The notes under the pieces were generated by a model. That model was not told the origin of the DNA, searched no databases, and saw only the letters and a program-made list of their open reading frames with translations. 63,641 nt of DNA from DASVTR01 sp033855775 (lineage in GTDB: Bacteria; Acidobacteriota; Blastocatellia; Pyrinomonadales; Pyrinomonadaceae), in NCBI GenBank assembly GCA_033855775.1, contig JAWVFT010000022.1:1-63641 (forward strand). The letters run 5' to 3'. The position numbers were made by a program, and so were the translations under genes. Position 1 is the stretch's first letter, and each line of letters begins with the position of its first letter. Of this stretch, positions 16,312 through 23,462 are shown in pieces.

Positions 16312-17759
16312 ACAAGGAATTGACGCCGATTAAGTTCGGCACGGACGGCTGGCGCGCAATCATCGCCGACGGCTTCACGTTCGCCAACGTCGAGCGCGTC
16401 GCGCAAGCCTACGCAGACTATCTGGCGCTCCACAGGCCCGACGAGCCGAACACGACCGGCCCCTTCGACATGCGCCCGCCGCTCGTCGTCGTCGGCTACG
16501 ACCGCCGCTTTCTCTCCGAGCAATTCGCCGTGCGCGCAGCCGAAATCCTCGCGGGCAATCGCCTCCGCGTCGCTCTCTTTGACGAAGCCATGCCGACGCC
16601 GCTCGTCTCATGGGCCGTGCGCGACCGGAAGGCCGCGGGCGGCGTCATCATCACGGCTTCGCACAATCCGGCGGAGTTCAACGGCTTTAAGATTAAGGCT
16701 CCATGGGGCGGCTCGGCCTCGCCCGCGACGACGACCGCCGTGGAAGGTCTGGTCGATGTTTCCGTGCCGCTGCGCTCCGCTCTGACTGACAAGGGCGCGA
16801 GCGAATCTTTGCTGGCATCCATCGAGAGCTATCGCGCGCAGATAGCCGCCTACGTTGACCTCGAACGATTGCGCGCGAGCAAGTTGAGCGTCGTCGTTGA
16901 TTCGATGCACGGCTCCGGCGGTCGTTGGGTAGAGAGCTTTCTGGGCGGCGGGACTTTGCGCGCAGAGACGATTCGCGGGATGCGCGACACGCTCTTCGGC
17001 GGCGTCAACCCTGAGCCGATTGACCGCAACCTTGGAATGCTGAAGGAACGCGTCAGGGCGACGGGCGCGAGCCTGGGGCTGGCGACCGACGGCGATGCCG
17101 ATAGAGTCGGCGCGGTCAACGAACTGGGCGAGACGATGACGATGCACGAAGTCGTCCCGCTCTTGTTGCTGCATCTGGCTCGCGTGCGCGGCATGTCGGG
17201 CGGCGTCGTCCGCACTTTCTCGCAATCCGTCTTAACCAAGCGCATCGCCGCCGCTCATAACCTGCGGCTCTTCGACACGCCCATCGGCTTCAAGCACATC
17301 GCGGAGTTGATGCTGAACGAAAACATATTAATGGGCGCGGAGGAATCGGGCGGCATCGGCGTGCAGGGACACATCCCCGAACGCGACGGGATTCTAAACA
17401 GCCTGCTCCTGCTCGAAGCCGTGGTTGCGGCGGGCCAGCCGCCGTCAGCTTTAGTGCGCGCGATGCACAGCGAGTTCGGCGAGTTCCACTTTCGCAGGCG
17501 CGACATGCATCTTGAAGTGCAGCGTGGCATCAACAGGGTCGCGGAGTTGGCGGCCAAGCCTCCCTCGACGGTCGCTGGCTTCGCGGTCAAAGGCGTCGAG
17601 ACGATGGACGGCACAAAGCTTTTGTTTGACGACGAATCATGGCTGCTCTTTCGCCAGTCCGGCACGGAGCCTGCGCTCAGAATCTACTCGGAGGCGACAT
17701 CCGTTGAGAAAGCCAACGCCCTGCTCGATGAAGCCGAGCGATTGGCTCTCGCCACTTAA
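16308..17759 (+). CDS. Phosphoglucomutase/phosphomannomutase
   Basis: A 483-residue alpha-D-phosphohexomutase that moves phosphate between C6 and C1 of hexose. Start: the GTG at 16308 overlaps the upstream stop (GTGA), a translational-coupling arrangement; a longer upstream frame would lie wholly within the previous gene. Motifs: FGTDGWRAI near the N-terminus, the phosphoserine loop TASHNPAEFNG, the Mg site TDGDADRVGAV, sugar-binding GAEESGGIG and the phosphate-binding RQSGTEPALRIYSE. It supplies the substrate of the upstream nucleotidyltransferase. Confidence 0.94.
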   Translation: MNKELTPIKFGTDGWRAIIADGFTFANVERVAQAYADYLALHRPDEPNTTGPFDMRPPLVVVGYDRRFLSEQFAVRAAEILAGNRLRVALFDEAMPTPLVSWAVRDRKAAGGVIITASHNPAEFNGFKIKAPWGGSASPATTTAVEGLVDVSVPLRSALTDKGASESLLASIESYRAQIAAYVDLERLRASKLSVVVDSMHGSGGRWVESFLGGGTLRAETIRGMRDTLFGGVNPEPIDRNLGMLKERVRATGASLGLATDGDADRVGAVNELGETMTMHEVVPLLLLHLARVRGMSGGVVRTFSQSVLTKRIAAAHNLRLFDTPIGFKHIAELMLNENILMGAEESGGIGVQGHIPERDGILNSLLLLEAVVAAGQPPSALVRAMHSEFGEFHFRRRDMHLEVQRGINRVAELAAKPPSTVAGFAVKGVETMDGTKLLFDDESWLLFRQSGTEPALRIYSEATSVEKANALLDEAERLALAT

Positions 17760-17797
17760 ACCTGCTCTCGCTTAAATCTGCGCTCGCCGCCCTTGTC

Positions 17798-17844
17798 TTC
17801 AAGCGGCGACGACGAAGAGTTGGCTGTCCTCGCCGTCGCTTGAA
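17798..17844 (+). terminator. Hairpin after the phosphohexomutase gene
   Basis: TTCAAGCG (17798-17805) pairs with CGCTTGAA (17837-17844), and the GC-rich inner bases extend the stem imperfectly. No T-run follows on the plus strand, so termination is only a suggestion. The rest of the 17760-17993 gap shows no gene. Confidence 0.4.
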
Positions 17845-17993
17845 AATCATGTTGACTCCGCCACGCCGTAGGCTTAACCTGCTGGCGGCTACTTCTGACA
17901 CTCGACAATCAATGAACTGTGCGCCGTTTACGGGCGCGACGTTGACGCAAATTTAAAGCGCAGGTTGACGCGAGCTTTCAAGGGAGGTCGGCG

Positions 17994-18146
17994 ATGGGGT
18001 TAATCCTGATAATCATTCTGGTGGTGTTGTTGCTCGGCGCGATGCCTTCATGGCCTTACAGTCGCAACTGGGGCTATGGGCCAAGCGGCGGCCTCGGCCT
18101 GATTCTTCTCATCATCCTGATACTGGTTCTGCTGAAGTACATCTGA
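17994..18146 (+). CDS. DUF3309 small membrane protein
   Basis: A 50-residue peptide with two hydrophobic helices (MGLILIIILVVLLLGAMP and GLILLIILILVLLKYI) joined by a WPYSRNWGYGPSGG loop. The loop pattern and size match the DUF3309 family of tiny bacterial membrane proteins of unknown function. A strong ribosome site AGGGAGG lies 7 bases before the ATG, which supports real translation. It stands alone between the phosphomannomutase and mutM genes. Confidence 0.85.
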   Translation: MGLILIIILVVLLLGAMPSWPYSRNWGYGPSGGLGLILLIILILVLLKYI

Positions 18147-18180
18147 AGCGATTCTTGATGACACGGCGAACCACATCGAA

Positions 18181-18204
18181 CCGGACGCGCTGGTTGGCGT
18201 CCGG
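18181..18204. terminator. GC-rich hairpin after the DUF3309 gene
   Basis: CCGGACGC and GCGTCCGG form a perfect 8-bp stem around an 8-base loop. It lies 35 bases after the DUF3309 stop codon and 87 bases before mutM. No T-run follows, so it may terminate weakly or stabilise the small message. Confidence 0.4.
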
Positions 18205-18290
18205 CAAGCGATTCGTGCGCCCCGTTCGAAGCGCAGCGACAACCGCAGACACACGCCGAACCCTCCGAATAACTTCTACGAAACATCTCT

Positions 18291-19124
18291 ATGCCTGAAC
18301 TGCCGGAAGTTGAACTCGTCGCGCGCTCGCTGGCGCGGCTCGTCGCGGGCCGCAGGATTGTGGCGGCGGAGTTACTGCGCCCGGGCCTCGCGCCTGAGAC
18401 TACGCCAGCCCGTTTCGCGCGTCGTTTGCGCGGCAGGTTGATTGAATCAACGGGCAGGCGCGGCAAGCATATTCTCATCAACATGGAAGGCGCGCTCGTG
18501 CTCGTCGTTCACCTGAGGATGACGGGCCGCTTCCTCTATCTTCCGCCGGAAGCAAGGCTGCCGAAGCACACGCACGCGCTCTTTTATCTGGACGACGAGC
18601 GGCGGCTGGTCTTCACAGACCAGCGACACTTCGGGATGATGAAACTCTTGGCAACGGCAGAACTCGCGAGCGCCAAAGAGCTACGACGTTTGGCGCCAGA
18701 ACCATTCTCCGAAGAGTTTACGCCTGACTACCTGCGCGCGGCTCTGGCGCGCTCGCGGCGAACGTTGAAGGAGACGCTTTTAGACCAAACGCGCGTCACG
18801 GGTCTTGGCAACATCTACGCGGCGGAGGCGATGCACATGGCGCGCGTCAATCCCTTCGCGGTCGCAGCCGAACTCTCGCGCCGTCGCGTCCCGCGCCTGC
18901 ACCGCGCCATCCAAGACGTGCTGGCGGAAGCCATCGAGCACGGCTCGACGATGAACGTTGACCCGGAAGACATCGAAGGCAGTTACTACGGCGGCCCGTA
19001 TGAAGGCCGCTGGCGCGTCTACGACCGCGAGGGCGAGCCTTGCCCCGCCTGCCGCGCCGCCGTCCGTCGCATCATGCACGCGGGTCGCTCGACCTTCTTC
19101 TGCCCGCGCTGCCAGCGACGTTAA
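18291..19124 (+). CDS. mutM: Formamidopyrimidine-DNA glycosylase
   Basis: A base-excision repair enzyme that removes 8-oxoguanine and formamidopyrimidines and nicks the abasic site. The 277-residue protein begins with the catalytic PELPEVE (Pro2, Glu3), has the beta-hairpin Lys in RRGKHILINME, the helix-two-turn-helix region LLDQTRVTGLGNIYAAEA, and a C-terminal zinc finger with four Cys (CPACR and CPRC) that contains the DNA-binding Arg. All catalytic parts are present. Confidence 0.96.
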   Translation: MPELPEVELVARSLARLVAGRRIVAAELLRPGLAPETTPARFARRLRGRLIESTGRRGKHILINMEGALVLVVHLRMTGRFLYLPPEARLPKHTHALFYLDDERRLVFTDQRHFGMMKLLATAELASAKELRRLAPEPFSEEFTPDYLRAALARSRRTLKETLLDQTRVTGLGNIYAAEAMHMARVNPFAVAAELSRRRVPRLHRAIQDVLAEAIEHGSTMNVDPEDIEGSYYGGPYEGRWRVYDREGEPCPACRAAVRRIMHAGRSTFFCPRCQRR

Positions 19125-19210
19125 AGCCTCTGGACGCGCGGCGGCAATCATGTGCGCGTTAGTCGGCTCCGGCATTGACTGAACTTTCAATGCCGGGCAA
19201 TGAATCACAC

Positions 19211-19239
19211 TTGACAGAAGCTTTTGAGCGGCGTATAAG
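19211..19239 (+). promoter_or_regulatory. Sigma-70 promoter of the SAM-responsive leader
   Basis: TTGACA (19211-19216) is followed after 17 bases by TATAAG (19234-19239), a perfect -35 and a five-of-six -10. The predicted start near 19246 is only a few bases before the riboswitch-like motif, as expected for a riboswitch leader. Confidence 0.85.
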
Positions 19240-19252
19240 CGCTGGATGAAAA

Positions 19253-19304
19253 GCGTGGTGAGTTAAGGCGACTTGCGGCCACGTAAAATAACCAGCTAAA
19301 CAGC
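19253..19304 (+). promoter_or_regulatory. SAM-II-like riboswitch
   Basis: The segment aligns along its whole length to the SAM-II class as I remember it: a stem CGTGG/CCACG (19254-19258 with 19279-19283), loop TGAGTTAA, TTGC before the 3' strand, then GTAAAA and the hallmark GCTAAA at 19295-19300. From TTGC to GCTAAA the spacing equals that of the Sargasso metX aptamer; one base is added in the first loop. I could not draw a convincing P2 pseudoknot by eye, which limits confidence. Context is strong: a promoter immediately upstream, a terminator downstream, then a methionine-cycle gene. Binding of S-adenosylmethionine would be expected to switch the gene off. Confidence 0.7.
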
Positions 19305-19354
19305 ATCGGCGCGTCTCTTCAAGAAGGGATGGCCCGCAACTTCAAGCTCTCTCG

Positions 19355-19388
19355 AAGTCCCGCGTTGTTTAGCGCGGGACTTTTGTTT
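19355..19388 (+). terminator. Intrinsic terminator (attenuator) in the leader of the methionine gene
   Basis: AAGTCCCGCG (19355-19364) pairs perfectly with CGCGGGACTT (19373-19382) around TTGTTTAG, and TTTTGTTT follows. It lies 75 bases before the start codon and 50 bases after the riboswitch-like motif, so it could act as the expression platform. Confidence 0.88.
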
Positions 19389-19463
19389 GGGAAGCTATCA
19401 GTCACCAATCATCAGCCGCGACTTTGCGCCGTTAAGCGACGGTTGAGCGCTGATTGTTCGTAT

Positions 19464-21353
19464 ATGGAAAACTTCAAAGATTTGCTTGAGCGTGATGCGA
19501 TACACGTCTTCGACGGGGCGATGGCGACGATGCTCTATGCGAAGGGCGTCTATATCAATCGCTCTTACGACGAGTTGAATTTGACGAACCCTGACCTTGT
19601 GCGCGAAGTGCATGCGGAGTATGTGCGGGCCGGGGCGGACATTATCGAGACGAACACGTTCGGGGCGACAGCGCACAATCTCAAGCAGTATGGCTTAGAA
19701 GGAAGTTTACGGCTCATCAATATCGCTGCTGCGCGCATCGCGCGAGAAGCTGCTTGTGAGCGATGCCATGTGGCGGGCGCGGTCGGGCCATTGGGTTTAC
19801 GCATCGAGCCTTATGGCCCGACCTCTTTTGCAGAGGCCAAGGATTTATTCAAAGAGCAGATCGCTGCGCTCCTTGACGGCGGCGTTGATTTGTTCGTGCT
19901 GGAAACTTTCTCTGACATCTCCGAGATGCGGCAAGCGATGCGCGCGGTTCGTGAACTGTGCGACCTGCCCATCATCGCGCAGATGACAATCCTGCCTGAC
20001 GGCAACACCTCTTTCGGCACGACGCCCGAAGTCTTCACGGCGCGTCTGGATGAATGGGGCGCGGATGTCGTCGGCTTAAACTGCGGCGTCGGCCCGGCCA
20101 TATTGTTGACGGCGATTGAGAAGATGCGCGCCGTGACGAACAAGAAATTGTCCGTGCAGCCGAACGCGGGCTTGCCGCGCGACGTGCAGGGCCGCCAGTT
20201 TTATATGTGCTCGCCGGAGTACATGGCAAAGTTTGCGAAGCGTTTGATTCAAGCCGGCGCAAAGTTCATAGGCGGTTGCTGCGGCACGACGCCCGCGCAC
20301 ATCAAGCTCATCAGTGATGCCGTGCGCGCGGCCAGCCCGCGCAAGCAGCGCGCGGTCGTGCAGGAATCCGCCGCCGCTCTGGTCGAAGAATTGACACCGG
20401 CTGACATCAAGGTGGTGCCGCCCGCTTTGCGTTCCAACTGGTCGCGCAAGATAACGAACGGGGAGTTTGTGACGACGGTTGAAGTCCTGCCGCCGAAGGG
20501 CTGTGACGCGAAGAAGACGCTCGAACAGATTAAGCTCTTGAAGCAAGTGGGCGTTGACGGCGTGAATATACCGGATGGCCCGCGAGCGCAGACGCGCATG
20601 TCCGCTCAAGCGACTGCCCTGCTCGTCGAGCGCGAGATAGGCATGGAGTCAGTCCTTCATTATTGCTGCCGCGACCGCAATCTTTTGGGAATGATGTCAG
20701 ACCTTTTGGGCGCGGCGGCCCTCGGCTTGCGCAACTTGCTGCTCATCACAGGCGACCCGCCGAAGATGGGGCCGTACCCTGACGCCACAGCCGTCTTCGA
20801 CATAGACTCCATCGGCCTGACCAACATGGTCAACAAGCTGAACCACGGCCTTGACCTCGGCAACAACCCGATTGGACAGCCGACGGCCTTCTGCATAGGC
20901 GTCGGCGTCAATCCCGGCGCCATCAATCTTGAGGAAGAGATAAAACGCTTCGAGTACAAGGTTGAAGCAGGGGCGCAGTATGCCATCACGCAGCCCGTCT
21001 TCGACGTTGACCAGCTACGCGAGTTTCTCAAACGCATAGAGCACGTCCGCATCCCCATCGTCGCTGGCATCTGGCCGCTCGTCTCCTACCGCAACGCGGA
21101 GTTTCTGCACAACGAAGTCCCCGGCGTGCGCGTCACAGCCAACATCATGGAACGCATGCGCCTCGCCTCCGACAAAAGCAAAGACGCAGGGCGCGACGAA
21201 GGCTTACAGATAGCCCGCGAATCCCTGCTCGAAGTCCGCGACCTCATCCAAGGCGTCCAGGTCTCCGCCCCCTTCAACAACGTCCGTTACGCCCTCGAAG
21301 TCTTTGAAGTCTTAGACGAGTTCAAACCCCGCGCAGAGCAAGTCGCGCACTAA
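19464..21353 (+). CDS. Bifunctional homocysteine S-methyltransferase / methylenetetrahydrofolate reductase
   Basis: A 629-residue fusion. Residues ~1-290 form a BHMT-type barrel (VFDGAMATMLY, ETNTFGATAHNL) whose zinc Cys ligands are in GLNCGVGP and GGCCGTTP. Residues ~330-620 form a MetF-like flavoprotein barrel (TTVEVLPPKG, LLLITGDPPKMG, QYAITQPVFD, PIVAGIWPLVSYRNAEF). It can make methyl-folate and methylate homocysteine to methionine, although the methyl donor of the first domain cannot be read off. The ATG at 19464 is preferred; the longer frame runs through the terminator. The leader carries a SAM-II-like riboswitch. Confidence 0.93.
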   Translation: MENFKDLLERDAIHVFDGAMATMLYAKGVYINRSYDELNLTNPDLVREVHAEYVRAGADIIETNTFGATAHNLKQYGLEGSLRLINIAAARIAREAACERCHVAGAVGPLGLRIEPYGPTSFAEAKDLFKEQIAALLDGGVDLFVLETFSDISEMRQAMRAVRELCDLPIIAQMTILPDGNTSFGTTPEVFTARLDEWGADVVGLNCGVGPAILLTAIEKMRAVTNKKLSVQPNAGLPRDVQGRQFYMCSPEYMAKFAKRLIQAGAKFIGGCCGTTPAHIKLISDAVRAASPRKQRAVVQESAAALVEELTPADIKVVPPALRSNWSRKITNGEFVTTVEVLPPKGCDAKKTLEQIKLLKQVGVDGVNIPDGPRAQTRMSAQATALLVEREIGMESVLHYCCRDRNLLGMMSDLLGAAALGLRNLLLITGDPPKMGPYPDATAVFDIDSIGLTNMVNKLNHGLDLGNNPIGQPTAFCIGVGVNPGAINLEEEIKRFEYKVEAGAQYAITQPVFDVDQLREFLKRIEHVRIPIVAGIWPLVSYRNAEFLHNEVPGVRVTANIMERMRLASDKSKDAGRDEGLQIARESLLEVRDLIQGVQVSAPFNNVRYALEVFEVLDEFKPRAEQVAH

Positions 21354-21413
21354 AACGAGCCGCAACTTCAGGATTCCCCACTTCGAAACAGCGATTCCAA
21401 GGCTCAGCACGAC

Positions 21414-21512
21414 AACTCCCCGCCGGGGAAGCGTAATTTTCATGCGGGGAATCCCAACTCCCCAACGGGGACTTGTGACTCCCCGCGTGGGACTTGCAAC
21501 TCCCCGGGTTGA
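21414..21512. repeat. 21-bp degenerate repeat (ACTCCCC...GGGGACTTG)
   Basis: AACTCCCC or GACTCCCC recurs at 21414, 21456, 21477 and 21498, a 21-base period (three heptamers) with one degenerate copy. Each unit is itself a small hairpin, CCCC facing GGGG. It lies after the methionine gene, where no terminator was otherwise seen, and no convincing gene overlaps it. The rest of 21354-21670 holds nothing I can identify. Confidence 0.6.
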
Positions 21513-21670
21513 GTGAGTTGTCAGGCTCCGGCATCAAGACAAATGTTGACGGTAATGAGCAGCCGCAAAAAAGGGCAAGCAGAGATTCGCTCCCGCCTGC
21601 CCCGTAGTCAGACTGCGAGAGCGCCGCGCTCATCGTTCATGTCAGACAGGCTCTTTCGCGCGTCAGCCTG

Positions 21671-21898
21671 CTAGTCGATGCAATGAACCTTGTAGCAAGG
21701 TGAATCACCGGGGCCGCAGCAAACTCGATAGCACTCCCCCGTTACCGGGTCTGTGAAAGGGCCGGTGCATCCCTCCTGCTTCACAGACGACGCGGGAGCG
21801 GCTCGATAGCTTGTGGATGTGACTCCCGCTGTGAAGGAAGAACCAATCAACGCCAAACATGACACCATAAAACAGAACGTATATAGACGTTTCCTCAT
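21671..21898 (-). CDS. Small cysteine-rich secreted protein
   Basis: A 75-residue protein with a signal peptide (LYTFCFMVSCLALIGSS, likely cleavage near the AGVTS region) and a short mature part. Six Cys lie in its last 30 residues (GCTG, ECYRVCCG, PCYKVHC), enough for three disulfides or a metal site. The ATG at 21898 has a GGAGG ribosome site 8 bases upstream, which argues for real expression. I do not recognise a family. It stands alone between the methionine gene and an epimerase gene. Roles such as toxin, redox peptide or surface component are all open. Confidence 0.65.
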   Translation of the reverse strand: MRKRLYTFCFMVSCLALIGSSFTAGVTSTSYRAAPASSVKQEGCTGPFTDPVTGECYRVCCGPGDSPCYKVHCID

Positions 21899-22091
21899 CC
21901 TGCTCGCCTCCTTATTCAATTGGTTAATAGTTAAAGTGACGGCTTGCGCCTTGAGGCCGTCATTTTAATGCCCGTCTCATTACTATGTAAAGATTATTCC
22001 TGCCGGTAATAACAGGCGTCTATATATTCACCGCTTTCTAAACAGGAGACTGGCTGCTCCGTCAAGCCTCTGCCGTTTCCATGCTTCTCTT

Positions 22092-22994
22092 TCAACCACC
22101 GTAGAGAATGTGACGCAGCGCGGCTTCGAGTTGCGGGTGTTTGAATTGATAGCCGGTTTCTTTCAAGCGCAACGGCTCGACACGTGCGCTTGAGAGCAGG
22201 AGAGCGTCTGCGACCTCGCCGAAGGCGAGGCGGGCGGCGAACTTGGGGACGAAGAAGACGGTCGGGCGCGAAAGCACATGGCCGAGCGTCTTCGTATATT
22301 CCTCGTTCGTGACCGCGTGCGGGGCGACGACGTTGACGGGCCCGCGCAAGCTCTCAGTCTCCAACGCGAAGAGGATGACGCCCACCGCGTCTTCAATCGC
22401 TATCCAACTCATGTACTGCTCGCCGCTGCCGACCTTGCCGCCCATGCCGAGTTTGAAGGGCGTCAGCATCTTTTTGAGCGCGCCGCCCTGCGCGCTGAGG
22501 ATGACGCCGAAACGTAGATTGGCGACGCGTATTCCGGCCTGCGCCGCGGGCTGCGTGGAGAGTTCCCACTCGCGGCAGACTTCGGCCAGAAAGCCTGCGC
22601 CCGAAGCGCTCTGCTCGGTCAGGATTTCATCGCCGCGACTGCCGTAGAAACCCGTCGCCGAAGCGGAGACGAGAACGCGCGGCTTCGTCTTCAATCCGGC
22701 CAGCGTCTCGCTCAACAGGCGCGTCCCCTTCGCGCGGCTCTCACGTATGCGCCGCTTCTTCTCGTCAGTCCAACGCCCTTCCGAAACGCTTTCGCCCGCC
22801 AGATGAACGACCGCATCCATCCCTTCGAGGCTCTCTGCGTCAATCGTTCCCTGCTCCGGGTTCCAACCAATCTCGCCCGCCGCCTTGTCCGGCGCATGAC
22901 GCGCCAGCTTGTAAACCTCATGCCCCTTCGCCTTCAACTCCGGCTCCAAAGCCGTGCCGACTAATCCCGTCGCTCCGCTCACAACAATCTTCAT
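22092..22994 (-). CDS. TIGR01777-family NAD-dependent epimerase-like protein
   Basis: A 300-residue extended short-chain dehydrogenase of the YfcH/SDR39U1 group. It has the Rossmann motif VSGATGLVGTAL, VVHLAGESV, the substrate/active-site region SASATGFYGSRG, and the C-terminal family tail (YQFKHPQLEAALRHIL). Family members are often annotated as cell-division inhibitors or nucleoside-diphosphate-sugar epimerases, neither of which is well established. A class 1 repeat lies just upstream of its start codon. Confidence 0.9.
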   Translation of the reverse strand: MKIVVSGATGLVGTALEPELKAKGHEVYKLARHAPDKAAGEIGWNPEQGTIDAESLEGMDAVVHLAGESVSEGRWTDEKKRRIRESRAKGTRLLSETLAGLKTKPRVLVSASATGFYGSRGDEILTEQSASGAGFLAEVCREWELSTQPAAQAGIRVANLRFGVILSAQGGALKKMLTPFKLGMGGKVGSGEQYMSWIAIEDAVGVILFALETESLRGPVNVVAPHAVTNEEYTKTLGHVLSRPTVFFVPKFAARLAFGEVADALLLSSARVEPLRLKETGYQFKHPQLEAALRHILYGG

Positions 22995-23012
22995 GCGCGC
23001 CTCCGTTCAAAC

Positions 23013-23139
23013 ATCAGTGATAGGTGATGGGTGATAAGTTAAGAGCGATACACAACGAAATGTTTTTACTCATCACCCATCACTCATTACTTGACTTATC
23101 ACTTATCACCTATCACTTATCACCTATCACTCATCACTT
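23013..23139. repeat. Class 1 heptamer inverted element, GTGATRR variant
   Basis: The left arm has GTGATAG, GTGATGG and GTGATAA units. The right arm is unusually long, with about ten CACYTAT- or CACYCAT-type heptamers in a row. It lies upstream of the epimerase gene in the divergent gap. Confidence 0.8.
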
Positions 23140-23462
23140 CTTTTATCAAAGACCGGGCGCCTGCCGATACGGAAAGTCTGCGTTTTGTCTGGCTTTTCTG
23201 CTGTGAGGATTCGCACACTCTTTCCTTTTTGAGCAAAGGTTGCGTACAATGCCCCGCGTCAGTCGCAGCTAATCAAGGGCCGGGCAGCCCGCATCCAATT
23301 CATCATTGTTACTGAAGCGCGTCAAGTCTGCCCTGCCGCTTTGTTCTCTTAACTAACTTGCAAGCGTTCGCGTGTTGACTCTCGCGGCCAAAGAGTTTCG
23401 GGTCGCCCTCGCTGCATCAGCCGGATAGCTGGCTGGCGCATTTATCAACGGAGCCGCTAAGA
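23140..23462. other. Leader region of the giant surface protein gene
   Basis: No gene is seen. A TACAAT hexamer at 23245-23250 is a possible -10 box but no good -35 box lies at the right distance. A GGAG ribosome site lies about 10 bases before the GTG start at 23463. Confidence 0.35.

Noticed and set aside
19329..19463. N-terminal extension of the methionine fusion enzyme
   Set aside because: The extra 45 codons run through the intrinsic terminator and have no similarity to the homocysteine methyltransferase N-terminus.
21322..21633. A 103-codon minus-strand frame over the 21-bp repeat
   Set aside because: Its repeated SP/GS pattern simply reflects the DNA repeat; no ribosome site or signal peptide supports translation.
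23013..23139. CRISPR array suggested by regular short repeats
   Set aside because: The repeats are 7 bp with no spacers of unique sequence, are inverted around a centre, and no cas genes are present.
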